Shown: positions 1 to 8,373, counted from the first letter of the stretch. The stretch: DNA of 64,000 bases from Streptomyces longwoodensis (GCF_001514125.1 NZ_KQ948566.1:20802-84801), one strand, 5' to 3'. Made by a program: numbers and translations. Notes: generated from the sequence alone by a model not told the origin.

Positions 1-522
1 ACCCAGGGCCTGGACGCCACCCGGCTGGCCGTGGCCGGTGACTCGGTCGGCGGCAACATGAGCGCCGCCCTCACCCTCATGGCCAAGGAACGCGGCGACG
101 TGCCCCTCGTCCAGCAGGTGCTGTTCTACCCCGTCACCGACGCGAGCTTCGACACGCCGTCCTACCACCAGTTCGCCACCGGCTACTTCCTGCGCCGCGA
201 CGCCATGCAGTGGTTCTGGGACCAGTACACCACCGACGAGGCCGAACGCGCCGAGATCACCGCCTCCCCGCTGCGCGCCACCGTCGAGCAGCTCACCGGC
301 CTGCCCCCGGCCCTGGTCATCACCGGCGAGGCCGACGTCCTGCGCGACGAGGGCGAGGCCTACGCCAACAAGCTCCGCACAGCCGGCGTCCCCGTCACCG
401 CCGTCCGCTACCAGGGCGTCATCCACGACTTCGTCATGCTCAACGCCCTGCGCGAGACCCACGCCGCCGAAGCCGCCATCACCCAGGCCGTCACCACCCT
501 GCGCACCGCGCTCCACGGCTGA
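1..522 (+). CDS. Alpha/beta hydrolase (HSL-like esterase/lipase), 5' end missing
   Basis: This is the C-terminal part of a hydrolase of the hormone-sensitive-lipase-like family; the reading frame is open from the first base of the window, so the start and the oxyanion HGG region lie upstream. The nucleophile elbow GDSVGG is near the start (usual form GDSAGG). Later come a segment with PALVITGEADVLRDEG, the usual position of the catalytic Asp, and GVIHDFVML, which carries the catalytic His. The family hydrolyses short acyl esters in the cytoplasm; the substrate cannot be told from the sequence. It is followed after 20 bases by a second alpha/beta hydrolase with its own ribosome binding site, so the two are probably co-transcribed. 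Confidence 0.85.
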   Translation, partial: TQGLDATRLAVAGDSVGGNMSAALTLMAKERGDVPLVQQVLFYPVTDASFDTPSYHQFATGYFLRRDAMQWFWDQYTTDEAERAEITASPLRATVEQLTGLPPALVITGEADVLRDEGEAYANKLRTAGVPVTAVRYQGVIHDFVMLNALRETHAAEAAITQAVTTLRTALHG

Positions 523-542
523 TCCCACAAGGAGAACCGCAC

Positions 543-1259
543 ATGTCCACCACTCCCACCGTCCTCCTCGTACATGGCGCCTTCGCGGACGCCGGCAGCT
601 GGTCCGGGGTCATCGAGGAACTCCAGAAGCACGGCGTCCCCGTGCTCGCGCCGCCCAACCCGCTGCGCGGCCTCGCCTCGGACGCCGCGTACATCGCCTC
701 CGTGGCGGCACAGATCGACGGCCCCGTCGTCCTCGTCGGCCACTCCTACGGCGGTGCGCTGATCACCGTGGCCGGGGTCACGGAGAACGTGGTCGGTCTG
801 GTCTACGTGGCGGCCTACGCCCTCGAACAGGGCGAGAGCCTCGGTGAGTTGCAGGGACGCTTCCCGCTCTCCCCGCTCGTCAGCAACCTGAAGGAGTGGA
901 CGTACCCGATCCCGGGTGCCGAGCCGGGCGTCGAGGTCACCATCGCCGAGGACGCCTTCCCGTCGGTGTTCGCCGCCGACGTGCCCGCGGAGGTCACGAA
1001 GGTCCTCGCGGCGGCCCAACGCCCGCTCGCCGCCTCGGCGTTCGAGGAGACGGCGCAGGCCGCCGCGTGGCGGACCAAGCCGTCCTGGGCGCTGGTCGCC
1101 GGCGCGGACGAGGCGATCAACCCCGAGGTCGAGCGCTTCGGCGCCGAGCGGGCCGGCGCGACGATCGTCGAACTCGCAGGCGCCTCGCACGCGGTGGCGG
1201 TCTCCCGCCCCCGGGAGGTCGCCGACCTCATCCGTGACGCGGTCCGCGCCACGAGCTGA
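543..1259 (+). CDS. Alpha/beta hydrolase, 238 aa
   Basis: The protein is a compact alpha/beta hydrolase. It opens with the strand and oxyanion motif LLVHGAFADAGSW, has the nucleophile elbow GHSYGG with Ser68, and ends with GASHAVAVSRP, which supplies His216. This arrangement is that of the small esterase/haloperoxidase-like alpha/beta hydrolases. The ATG at 543 is chosen because AAGGAG lies just ahead of it; the longer open frame upstream overlaps the preceding hydrolase and is not plausible. The gene closely follows that hydrolase and is closed by a strong hairpin at 1277-1318. The natural substrate is unknown. Confidence 0.85.
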   Translation: MSTTPTVLLVHGAFADAGSWSGVIEELQKHGVPVLAPPNPLRGLASDAAYIASVAAQIDGPVVLVGHSYGGALITVAGVTENVVGLVYVAAYALEQGESLGELQGRFPLSPLVSNLKEWTYPIPGAEPGVEVTIAEDAFPSVFAADVPAEVTKVLAAAQRPLAASAFEETAQAAAWRTKPSWALVAGADEAINPEVERFGAERAGATIVELAGASHAVAVSRPREVADLIRDAVRATS

Positions 1260-1276
1260 CCCGGCACGAACGAGGC

Positions 1277-1318
1277 ACGGCGTGGCCTGGCACCCGTACG
1301 GGGGTCAGGCCACGCCGT
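1277..1318. terminator. Bidirectional hairpin terminator between convergent genes
   Basis: The arms at 1277-1289 and 1306-1318 (ACGGCGTGGCCTG and its exact complement) form a perfect 13-bp stem around a 16-base loop, and the loop can extend the stem further. It lies between the convergent genes ending at 1259 (+) and 1377 (-). There is no T-run, as is usual for actinomycete terminators. Confidence 0.75.
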
Positions 1319-1376
1319 CGTCCGTCCAGCGTCCGAACCGCTCAGGTGCAGGAGGCGGTCGGGCAGCGGCCGCGCG

Positions 1377-1940
1377 CTAACGCTTGACCCGGTGGCGGAG
1401 GTAGACGACGCCCGAACCGAAGGTACGGGTCTCGACGAGCTCGAGATCCACCCGGCGCTCCTCCCGGGGGAAGTACGGGGTACCGCCGCCGACCAGGACC
1501 GGGTGGACCACCATCCGGTACTCGTCGATCAGGTCCGCCGCGGCCGCCTCGGCGGCGAGCATCGCACCGCCGATCGCGATGTCGCCCTCCCCCGGCTCTG
1601 CCCGCAGCCGCTCGATCTCCTCCGCCACACTGCCGGAGGCCAGGCGGGCACGACCGCGCACCTCCGACAGCGTGGTCGAGAACACCACCTTGGGCAGCGG
1701 GTTCCAGAGGGCGATCCACTCGAGCTCCGCGTCGTCGGGCTCGCCCTCATCCTCGGCCGTCTCCCAGTACAGCATCGTCTCGTACAGGCGCCGCCCCAGC
1801 AGGTGGACGTCGACCTTCCGGATCTCCTCGATCCAGAATCGGAAGACCTCCTTGTCCGGTGCGGACCAGTTGAACCCGCCGTCCGGCCCGACGATGTATC
1901 CGTCGAGGGAACAGCCCATCGAATAGGTCACGCTGCGCAT
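1377..1940 (-). CDS. Dihydrofolate-reductase-fold family protein (RibD C-terminal-like)
   Basis: This 187-aa protein begins with the strand VTYSMGCSLDGYIVGPDGG, characteristic of the DHFR-like/RibD C-terminal domain family, and later shows DIAIGGAML and VHPVLVGGGTPYF, the nucleotide-binding and late family motifs. Such proteins are NAD(P)H-dependent reductases of unknown substrate and are not the housekeeping folate enzyme. The ATG at 1940 is preceded on its strand by GAGGAGGC, a good ribosome binding site. A second member of the same family is encoded at 8374-8958. The gene converges on the hydrolase pair across a hairpin terminator. Confidence 0.85.
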   Translation of the reverse strand: MRSVTYSMGCSLDGYIVGPDGGFNWSAPDKEVFRFWIEEIRKVDVHLLGRRLYETMLYWETAEDEGEPDDAELEWIALWNPLPKVVFSTTLSEVRGRARLASGSVAEEIERLRAEPGEGDIAIGGAMLAAEAAAADLIDEYRMVVHPVLVGGGTPYFPREERRVDLELVETRTFGSGVVYLRHRVKR

Positions 1941-2080
1941 CAGAAAGCCTCCTCGGTACCGGGTTCGACAGTAGGACCGCCGAGGTCCACGGAAGTCATC
2001 GCGACGCGCGCAGACGGATCGCTTCTTCCGCGGATTGCTGCCGACTGGCGGATCAGACTCTCACCGAGCTGAGCGGGCCG

Positions 2081-2791
2081 TCAGGAGTCCTGCACGCCCC
2101 GGGGGCTGTCGAGTGCCTGGACCCAAGCCAGCAGTTCGGGAGCGTCCAGCGCCTGGGCCCAGCCGTCGGCCCGGGTGGCGCCGTCCCCCGGTGGCCGGGG
2201 ACCGACGCCCAGGACCCGTAGGCCGGCCCGGCGCGCCGCTTCCACACCGGTCAGGGTGTCCTCCACCGCCAGCGCCCGGTGCGGGGGTACACCGCAGAGC
2301 CGTGCCGCGACGGCGTACACGTCCGGGTGCGGTTTGGGGCGCACTCCGTCCCCGGGGTCGGGGACGACGAGGTGCTGGAAGTGCCCGAGCAGTCCGGCCC
2401 GTTCCAGGCTGCCTTCGACGACGACCCTCGGGCAGTTGCTGGCCACCGCCAGGGGTAACCGGCCGGAGAGCTGTCGGACGAGCCGGACGGCGCCCGGCAT
2501 GGTCACCGGTTCCTCGGTGACGAGTTCCAGGAAGTGGTCGAGAAGCGCGGCCGTCAGGTCCTCGGCCAGTTCGGGTTTCTGCACGGTCTGCGCCATGAGC
2601 CGGCCGCAGTCCTCGTAATGCCGGCCCAGGGCCTGCTCCGCGAACCCGGGCGGTGGCTGGAGGCCGTACTCCTGGAAGGCGCGGCTGCGCGCCTCCTGCC
2701 AGTGGCGTTCGCTGTCCACGAGGGTGCCGTCGCAGTCGAAGACGACGGCGTCGGGCGACCAGTTGAGCACATTGCGGTCCGAGGTGGTCAT
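2081..2791 (-). CDS. HAD-superfamily phosphatase (beta-phosphoglucomutase-like)
   Basis: This 236-aa haloacid-dehalogenase-type hydrolase has all the motifs in order: motif I DCDGTLVDS with the nucleophilic Asp, motif II around ASNCPR, motif III RPKPHPDVY with the Lys, and motif IV VEDTLTGVEAA. The alpha-helical cap after motif I is that of the subfamily containing beta-phosphoglucomutase and phosphoglycolate phosphatase. The substrate is probably a small sugar phosphate or similar, but cannot be specified. The ATG at 2791 follows AGGAGAGG on the minus strand; a longer frame reaches 3055 but has no ribosome binding site. A perfect 8-bp inverted repeat lies about 35 bases upstream. Confidence 0.85.
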   Translation of the reverse strand: MTTSDRNVLNWSPDAVVFDCDGTLVDSERHWQEARSRAFQEYGLQPPPGFAEQALGRHYEDCGRLMAQTVQKPELAEDLTAALLDHFLELVTEEPVTMPGAVRLVRQLSGRLPLAVASNCPRVVVEGSLERAGLLGHFQHLVVPDPGDGVRPKPHPDVYAVAARLCGVPPHRALAVEDTLTGVEAARRAGLRVLGVGPRPPGDGATRADGWAQALDAPELLAWVQALDSPRGVQDS

Positions 2792-3159
2792 GGGAGCCTC
2801 TCCTGCCTCTGCCTGTACGCATGCGCCACTTCCGACAGGAAGTGGAAAGGTGGATTCCGCTACGTTATTCCGCCCGGGCAATTCGGCCAATTCCCCTTTT
2901 CGGTGACTCGACAGGCGCTCACAGCAGGCGTATGCCGAGCAGCCGGACGAACGAGAACCGGCCCGCCTCCCCGGCCACCCCACCCGGACGGCCCAGCACG
3001 GCATGCCCCGCTCAGCAGGACAGTCCACGCTGAAGCGGTGACCATGTGCTTCCACACGCCGAGAGGAACCTCAGGGCCGACCGCGCCGGTGACGGTGCGG
3101 TCCTCTCCCCGGTGAAGCCCATGTGAGCGGGTAGCCACCGGACGACGAGAGGCTGATCG
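2792..3159. promoter_or_regulatory. Divergent intergenic region with an 8-bp inverted repeat
   Basis: This region separates the HAD gene (-) from the FAD monooxygenase gene (+) and holds no convincing gene. CCACTTCC at 2826-2833 and GGAAGTGG at 2838-2845 form a perfect inverted repeat around a 4-base centre, close to the HAD start, so it could be an operator or a leader hairpin. The stretch 2860-2905 is locally AT-richer and has a repeated CAATTC/CCAATTC element, as expected near a promoter. Exact promoters cannot be assigned. Confidence 0.4.
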
Positions 3160-4884
3160 ATGACTGACACGGACGTACTGGTGGTCGGCGCAGGACCCGT
3201 GGGGCTGACACTCGCGGCCGAACTGCGCAGGCACGGCGTGGACTGCCGCATCGTCGACCGGCTGGCCGTTCCCCAGCCCCACGCCAAGGCGATCGGCATC
3301 GTGCCCCGCACCCTGGAGGTGTGGGACAGCATGGGTCTGGTGGACAGGGTGCTGGACGAGGCCGTGCCGCACCTGGGCCAGATCGTCCACGTCGACGGCA
3401 AGGCACGCCCCCCGGTCGAGCTGGCCCTGCCGCCCGAGGTCCCCTACCCCTTCGCGACGCTGCCCCAGTGCACGACGGAGCGTCTGCTCACCGAGCACCT
3501 CGCCCGTCACGGAACGGAAGTCGAACGGCCCGTCGAGCTGCAAGCAGTGGACGTACGTCCGGACGCGGTCGACGCCGTCCTCGCGCACCCCGACGGCCGG
3601 ACCGAGCGAGTGTCCGCCCGCTACGTCGTGGGCTGCGACGGCGCGCACAGCTTCGTCCGCAAGGCAGCCGGTCTCACCTTCGACGGCGACGCCCTCCCCG
3701 AGCTCTACATGATCGGCGACGTCGAACTCGACTGGGAACTGCCCGCCGGCTACAGCGTGCGCTCGGTCAGCCTGGACCGGAACGGCGAGATGGACGACAT
3801 GCTCGTCTGCATCCCGATGGGCGCGAGACGCTACTGGCTGTCCATGCTGCGCCCCGACTCCCCGGTCGCCCCCGCAGCCACGGCCACCGGCACAGCGCCC
3901 ACCGCCGTCCCCGCCGTCGCCGCCCTCGATGACGACCCCACCACGCCGGACGACACCGCCCTGGGCTCGGGCAGCGGGAAGGGACCCGACCTCGAGCAGA
4001 TCCAGGCCGTGCTCGACCGGTTGGCGCCGGAGGTGACGACCGCCTCCACCTTGCGCTGGTCGTCCGCCTTCCGTACCAGTCACCGGCTGGTGGACCGCTA
4101 CCGCAACGGCCGCCTCTTCGTCGCCGGGGACGCCGCGCACATCAACCCGCCGATCGGCGGCCAGGGCCTCAACACCGGTGTGCAGGACGCGCACAACCTC
4201 GCCTGGAAGCTGGCCCTGGTCGTTCGCGGTCTCGCCGAGGAAGGCCTGCTCGACACCTACCACGCCGAACGCCACCCGGTCGCGCAGGAGATGGTCGACC
4301 GCACCGTCCAACACGCCCGCAACGTCCGGCAGGTCGGTTCCGGTCCCCTCAACGGCGGGGACCAGGCGCAGACGATGCTGTGGCGTCAGGCCCAGCTGCT
4401 CGTCTCCTACCCGGACAGCCCGTTGACCACGGCGGAGGTGGGGAACCTCGGCGCGGAAGCCGGTCCCGCCGCCGGTCACCGCGCGCCGGACTGCCGCGGT
4501 CTGGTCAGCGACCTCGCCGCCTACCCGCGACGGCTGTTCGACCTGCTCCGTACGCCGCGGCACGTGCTGCTGTTGTTCGCGGGGCCCGAGCACGCCTCGG
4601 GCCAGGGGGCCGCACAGTTCGAGGCGTGCGCCTCCGCGGCGCAGCGGGCCGCGCACGGTCTGCTCGACGCCTACTTCGTCACCGCCGCCGACGTACCGCA
4701 GGACGCCCGTCCGGTCGGTCTGCGCCCGTCGCGCGTGCGGGACACGGCCGGCGAGTTCCGTGACGCCTACGCCCCGCGGGACGGCGAGGCCATCCTCATC
4801 CGCCCGGACGGCTACGTCTCCGGGCGCTTCCACCCTGCCACACCCGAGCGTCTCGTGGCACACCTGGGTCGCACCTTCGTCTGA
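3160..4884 (+). CDS. FAD-dependent aromatic-ring monooxygenase, 574 aa
   Basis: This is a flavoprotein hydroxylase of the PheA/TfdB/MhpA type, which also includes polyketide oxygenases. It has the N-terminal dinucleotide fold with GAGPVG (residues 9-14), the central DG motif in VVGCDGAHSFVR, and the late FAD ribityl motif VAGDAAHINPPIGGQG followed by the expected helix. The C-terminal 150 residues have the thioredoxin-like extension normal for the roughly 550-600-aa members. The family uses NAD(P)H and O2 to hydroxylate a phenolic or polyketide ring. A Pro/Ala/Thr-rich insert around residues 245-270 is a linker. The ATG follows GACGAGAGG. It stands alone between a divergent region and a terminator hairpin, so the substrate is not indicated by context. 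Confidence 0.85.
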   Translation: MTDTDVLVVGAGPVGLTLAAELRRHGVDCRIVDRLAVPQPHAKAIGIVPRTLEVWDSMGLVDRVLDEAVPHLGQIVHVDGKARPPVELALPPEVPYPFATLPQCTTERLLTEHLARHGTEVERPVELQAVDVRPDAVDAVLAHPDGRTERVSARYVVGCDGAHSFVRKAAGLTFDGDALPELYMIGDVELDWELPAGYSVRSVSLDRNGEMDDMLVCIPMGARRYWLSMLRPDSPVAPAATATGTAPTAVPAVAALDDDPTTPDDTALGSGSGKGPDLEQIQAVLDRLAPEVTTASTLRWSSAFRTSHRLVDRYRNGRLFVAGDAAHINPPIGGQGLNTGVQDAHNLAWKLALVVRGLAEEGLLDTYHAERHPVAQEMVDRTVQHARNVRQVGSGPLNGGDQAQTMLWRQAQLLVSYPDSPLTTAEVGNLGAEAGPAAGHRAPDCRGLVSDLAAYPRRLFDLLRTPRHVLLLFAGPEHASGQGAAQFEACASAAQRAAHGLLDAYFVTAADVPQDARPVGLRPSRVRDTAGEFRDAYAPRDGEAILIRPDGYVSGRFHPATPERLVAHLGRTFV

Positions 4885-4901
4885 CCGGACCTGCGGCGAC
4901 G

Positions 4902-4927
4902 GCCCGGCGGGCGTTCGGCCGCCGGGC
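4902..4927 (+). terminator. Hairpin terminator after the FAD monooxygenase
   Basis: GCCCGGCGG at 4902-4910 and its exact complement at 4919-4927 form a 9-bp stem with an 8-base loop, 17 bases after the stop codon. Confidence 0.65.
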
Positions 4928-5021
4928 GCAGGCCATACGGGGGAGGTAGCGGTGTCGGCGGGCAGGCCGGCGACGTGGGTGGTTATGCATCCCTCGTCCA
5001 CGTCCCCCGTCGGAGGTCGCA

Positions 5022-5765
5022 GTGAACCGCAGAAGGGCCCTGGCCGCGTTGGCCTGCGCGGCCGTGGGTGTCGGAGTGCTGGGTACCGCCGGGTGCGAGC
5101 GGGAGGCGGCGGACCCGGCCGTACCCGCCGCGCCGGGGTCCCCGGCCCGCCCCGCTCCCCCGCGCCCCGTCGTCCGTACGCTGCCGGGCATCGGGCCGGC
5201 CGTGCTCGGCCGTATCCCGGCGACCGCCCGTCAGGTGCTGGTCGTCACCGGCCGGACGGCCGACACCAACGAGGCCCGGGTCATGCTGTACCAGTGGGAG
5301 CCGGACGCGGGCTGGATGCCCGTCGCGGGTCCGTGGCCGGCCCGCAACGGACTGCGCGGGTGGACCGACGACCACGACGAGAACGACCTGCGCACCCCCA
5401 TCGGCGTCTTCCCGCTCAGCGACGCCGGGGGGCTGCTGCCCGACCCGGGCACCCGGCTGCCGTACCACCAGGACGAGGGCTTCACCGCCTCCGGCACCGG
5501 ACACCTGGGCGAGCCGCTGGACGGTGCCTTCGACTACGTCATCGCCATCGACTACAACCGGGTGCCGGGCAGCAGCCCGTTGGACGAGACCCGGCCGCTG
5601 GGCGACGGCGAGGGCGGCGGCGTGTGGCTCCACGTGGACCACGGCGGGCCGACCAACGCCTGCATCGCCCTGAACAAGGCGCACATGCTCGCGCTGCTGC
5701 GGGTCCTGGACGCGGCCCGTCACCCGGTCGTGGTGATGGGGCCCGAGGCGGCACTCCGGGCGTGA
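5022..5765 (+). CDS. L,D-transpeptidase (YkuD-like) family lipoprotein
   Basis: This 247-aa exported protein has an Arg-rich start, a hydrophobic stretch and the lipobox LGTAGC, so it is probably lipidated at Cys24 and held outside the cytoplasmic membrane. After a Pro/Ala-rich linker, the mature domain carries RTPIGVFPL and the active-site region WLHVDHGGPTNACIAL. This resembles the YkuD L,D-transpeptidase signature, in which a His and a following Cys act in peptidoglycan 3-3 crosslinking. Spacing around the Cys is slightly unlike canonical members, so the catalytic role is inferred. The start is GTG, preceded by CGGAGGTCG. It converges on the hypothetical gene at 5817-6227. Confidence 0.75.
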   Translation: MNRRRALAALACAAVGVGVLGTAGCEREAADPAVPAAPGSPARPAPPRPVVRTLPGIGPAVLGRIPATARQVLVVTGRTADTNEARVMLYQWEPDAGWMPVAGPWPARNGLRGWTDDHDENDLRTPIGVFPLSDAGGLLPDPGTRLPYHQDEGFTASGTGHLGEPLDGAFDYVIAIDYNRVPGSSPLDETRPLGDGEGGGVWLHVDHGGPTNACIALNKAHMLALLRVLDAARHPVVVMGPEAALRA

Positions 5766-5816
5766 TCGCGGGGAGTGCCAGGGCCGGTGCCCCGCCGAAC
5801 GGCAGGGGCGTTCAGG

Positions 5817-6227
5817 TCACAGGGCCCCGGCGCGTCGCAGTTCGCCGAGGCGGTCGTCGACCTCGATGACCTCGTCGCGGGTGAGGGGCCGGGCCGTCCA
5901 CTGGCGGGCGGCGCCGTGGGTGAGGAACTCCTCGGGCAGCGCGACCCCGTAGTGTTCGACGTAGTCGGCGGCGTCGAGCCGCCAGAAGAAGCGGCCGTCG
6001 CTCATGATGGCCGTGCCGCCGGAGCGGGTGAACTTCTTTCCCAGAATGTCCTCCGAGAAGCCCATCAGAGCGATGACGGGCGTGCCGGAGCGGAGGTATT
6101 CGGCGATCCTTCCGCGCTCCTCCTCGGGAATCACGCCGGCCTGCCGGCGGAGTTCTTCCGCGTTCTGCGCGAAGGCCGACTGGCTCGCGATCCTGCCGAA
6201 TATTCCGAGGGGGACGACGTTCGTCAT
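5817..6227 (-). CDS. Hypothetical protein, 136 aa
   Basis: I do not recognise the family. The protein is soluble, with no signal peptide or membrane segment. It has an N-terminal amphipathic part, a central segment with IALMGFSEDILGKKF, and a segment with SDGRFFWRLDAADYVEHYGV. An unrelated-looking charged C-terminal third contains LTRDEVIEVDDRLGELRRAG. Codon use matches the neighbours. The ATG at 6227 has only a weak ribosome binding site. It converges on the L,D-transpeptidase-like gene with about 50 bases between them, and its promoter region faces the toxin-antitoxin operon. Confidence 0.65.
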   Translation of the reverse strand: MTNVVPLGIFGRIASQSAFAQNAEELRRQAGVIPEEERGRIAEYLRSGTPVIALMGFSEDILGKKFTRSGGTAIMSDGRFFWRLDAADYVEHYGVALPEEFLTHGAARQWTARPLTRDEVIEVDDRLGELRRAGAL

Positions 6228-6369
6228 GGGAGGCTTTTCCAGACAGTAGGCGCGACCCGCGTGGCGGGGGGGGGGGACGGGAGGTGGGTGTGTCCCGGCT
6301 CTCCGATTTTCCCTCAGAAGCGGTGGCGGTTGACGTCCCTTTTCGCTCGGTGACCGCTTGGCCCCGGCC

Positions 6370-6399
6370 TTGAGACCCGTGGTACCAACTAGGTACCAT
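6370..6399 (+). promoter_or_regulatory. Sigma-70-type promoter with two GGTACC operator half-elements
   Basis: TTGAGA (6370-6375) and TACCAT (6394-6399), 18 bases apart, make a good vegetative promoter. The -10 ends seven bases before the antitoxin ATG at 6407, so the transcript is probably leaderless; no ribosome binding site is visible. Two palindromes GGTACC (6381-6386 and 6392-6397) have centres 11 bases apart, one helical turn, and the second overlaps the -10. This is suitable for autoregulation by the antitoxin. Confidence 0.6.
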
Positions 6400-6406
6400 C
6401 ACGGCT

Positions 6407-6643
6407 ATGCCGTCACTCAACGTGTCCTTCTCCGACGAGGAAATGGAAGGCGTCCGCGCCGCCGCCGCCGCCGAGGGCAAGAGTCTCAAGCAGTACCTGC
6501 ACGACCTGGGCGTGCGCGAGATGCACCGCAAGCAGTTCGTCGCCGGGGCCACGGCGTGGGCCGACCGGCTGCGCCAGGAGTTCGACGAGGCCTTTCCCGA
6601 CGAGGTGCCGTCGGCCCGGCGCGGCGGGGTCGCGGCCGCCTGA
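6407..6643 (+). CDS. Antitoxin of a Fic/Doc-type toxin-antitoxin pair, 78 aa
   Basis: This small protein begins PSLNVSFSDEEMEGVRAAA, with a strand-helix-helix pattern (SLKQYLHDLGV) like ribbon-helix-helix DNA-binding antitoxins, followed by a charged tail (EFDEAFPDEVP) likely to be the toxin-neutralising arm. It overlaps the toxin start by one base (TGATG), so the pair is translationally coupled. It lies directly behind a promoter carrying paired GGTACC palindromes, and antitoxins of this kind usually repress their own operon. The ATG at 6407 is chosen because it starts the conserved part; the promoter places the transcript start almost on it. Confidence 0.8.
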   Translation: MPSLNVSFSDEEMEGVRAAAAAEGKSLKQYLHDLGVREMHRKQFVAGATAWADRLRQEFDEAFPDEVPSARRGGVAAA

Positions 6644-7020
6644 TGGTCCTGCACATCGACGTCTCCTGGCTGCTCGACGTCCAGGAGGCCGCCCTCGGGC
6701 ACGAGGACGTCTCCGTCACCGACTACTCCGCGCTGGTCGCGGCCGTCGCCCGGCACAAGACCCGGATGCCGACGCTGGAGGCCTCCGACCCGGACACCGC
6801 CTGGCGCGCGGCCGCGCTCCTGCACACGGTCGTCCGGCTGGAGCCCCTCCCCCACCGCAACAGCCTGTTCGCCGCCTTCGTGGCCGCCCAGTACATGGAC
6901 CAGTGCGGTGAGGGCATCGACCCGCCGTACGGGGCCCTGTCGGATCTCGTCAGGAAGGTGCGCGACAGTCGGCTGGGCATCTACGCCGTCGCGGAGGCGC
7001 TGCGGTCCTGGCGCATCTGA
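6643..7020 (+). CDS. Fic/Doc-family toxin, 125 aa, atypical core
   Basis: The length, all-helical composition and position behind an antitoxin match the Doc toxins of actinomycetes. The N-terminus LHIDVSWLLDVQEAAL corresponds to the Doc N-terminal helix, and the core LPHRNSLFAAFVAAQYM aligns with the Fic motif HPFxxGNxRt. In this copy the core is degenerate: the His (PHRN) is present, but the GN..R part is not recognisable. Doc proteins phosphorylate EF-Tu; other Fic proteins AMPylate. With the changed core, the activity of this copy is uncertain. The ATG overlaps the antitoxin stop codon by one base. Confidence 0.7.
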   Translation: MVLHIDVSWLLDVQEAALGHEDVSVTDYSALVAAVARHKTRMPTLEASDPDTAWRAAALLHTVVRLEPLPHRNSLFAAFVAAQYMDQCGEGIDPPYGALSDLVRKVRDSRLGIYAVAEALRSWRI

Positions 7021-7215
7021 GCGACGGGCGTCTCCGGTTCCGGCCGGCGGGGCGCACGCCTGGTCAGGGCCGCCCGCGGCGCACCGCGGCCCGTCTGCGA
7101 GGATGTCCGGCGGCCGTCCGCACCGGGTCCGCCGTGCTGCGCGGGACCCGGGGACGCGCAGGCGGCGACAGGCGGGCGGGGGCGGGTCCAGCGGCCCCGC
7201 GGGTGGGAGAGCGGA

Positions 7216-8226
7216 GTGGTGCGGGACGTGCCGGCATATCCGGAGTACCTTGCCGCGGCGGTGTTCGCCGCGGGCGGCCTCGTGCATGCCGTGCTGGCGC
7301 CGCACCGGTTCTCCACCGCGGTCCTGTTCTGCCTCGCGGTGACCTCTGCCGGACTCGGCGTATCCGCCCGCAGCGCGGAAGCCCACCACACCGTCGCCGC
7401 CGTGCTCGCCGTCCTCGCCCTCCTTGGGGCGCTCGCGCTGGGCCTGCTCCTGCTGGTCGACGCCGTCCTCCTGGTCCGGCGCTACGGGCCGCAGACGCCG
7501 TTGCTCGCCACCGGCGCCGCCGGCTGCGCGGTGCTGGCGGTGCTCGGCCTCGACGCTGTCCTCTACGCGGTCGGCGGGGAGGTGGCGGGTGGGCTCATGG
7601 TCGCGGTGAGCGCGGCCGCGGGGTACCTCTCGCTGCTCTTCCTCGTCTTCACCGGTTACGTGGTCGTCCGGGGTCGCAGCAGCCCGCCGCCGGGGACCAC
7701 CCACGTCGTCGTGCTGGGCGCCGGGCTCGACGGGGACCGGCCCGGACCGTTGCTGCGGCGCAGGCTGGAGCGGGCCCTCGCGGTCGACGCCCCCGACGTA
7801 CCGGACACGGATTCCCTGACGTTCGTCGTCTCGGGCGGGCAGGGTGACGACGAGGTCGTCTCCGAAGCGGACGCCATGGCCGACTACCTGCGCGCCCGCG
7901 GCGTGCCCTCCGACCGGATCGTGCGGGAGGACCGCTCCGTCAACACCCGGCAGAACCTGCGCTTCAGCGGGGCCCTCATGGAGCGCGCCGGTCCCGGTCA
8001 CCGGGCCACGGTGGTCACCAGCGGCTTCCACGTCTACCGCACCACCCTGCTGGCCCGTCGCGCCGGCGTCCCCGTCGACGTCATCGGCGCGCCGACCTCC
8101 CCCGCGTACTGGCTCTCCGCGACCCTGCGCGAGTTCGCCGCCGTGCTGTGGCTGGACCGGCTCCCGCTGGTCGGGCTCAGCCTGCTGCTGGCCGTGCCGG
8201 TGGCGACGGCGGTCTTCGCGCACTGA
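7216..8226 (+). CDS. YdcF/SanA-like membrane protein (DUF218), 336 aa
   Basis: The N-terminal half has about five hydrophobic segments (roughly residues 5-30, 35-50, 55-85, 93-118 and 122-152). The C-terminal half is the DUF218/YdcF domain: HVVVLGAGLDGDRPGPLLRRRL, FVVSGGQGDDEVVSEADAM and VREDRSVNTRQNLRFS are its signature blocks. A last hydrophobic helix ends the protein. The family is linked with envelope functions such as vancomycin resistance (SanA) and cell-wall precursor metabolism, but no enzyme activity is established for this subtype. The start is GTG behind GGGAGAGCGGAG; a second in-frame GTG follows directly. Confidence 0.8.
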   Translation: MVRDVPAYPEYLAAAVFAAGGLVHAVLAPHRFSTAVLFCLAVTSAGLGVSARSAEAHHTVAAVLAVLALLGALALGLLLLVDAVLLVRRYGPQTPLLATGAAGCAVLAVLGLDAVLYAVGGEVAGGLMVAVSAAAGYLSLLFLVFTGYVVVRGRSSPPPGTTHVVVLGAGLDGDRPGPLLRRRLERALAVDAPDVPDTDSLTFVVSGGQGDDEVVSEADAMADYLRARGVPSDRIVREDRSVNTRQNLRFSGALMERAGPGHRATVVTSGFHVYRTTLLARRAGVPVDVIGAPTSPAYWLSATLREFAAVLWLDRLPLVGLSLLLAVPVATAVFAH

Positions 8227-8373
8227 GCGAGTCCTCGCGCCCTTCGCCGACGCTCTTCTCGGCGTGCCGGTGCGATGAGTTGGCCGGTCGTCGGCAGTCT
8301 CCCCCTACACGCACCTGGCGTCGGCCGAGCAGGGCCGCGGAACCGGTGGCGAGGCGGAGCGAGGGAGTCCACG

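Noticed and set aside
2860..5001. A 713-codon minus-strand frame over the FAD monooxygenase
   Set aside because: It is low-complexity, Gly/Arg/Val-rich and without motifs; the plus strand has a full FAD monooxygenase.
6266..6276. Run of eleven G residues
   Set aside because: It is intergenic and touches no gene; such runs are common and error-prone in high-GC sequence.
5812..8223. An 803-codon minus-strand frame over the antitoxin, toxin and YdcF genes
   Set aside because: It has no recognisable domain and strong His/Gln/Arg low complexity; the plus-strand genes have clear family features and ribosome binding sites.
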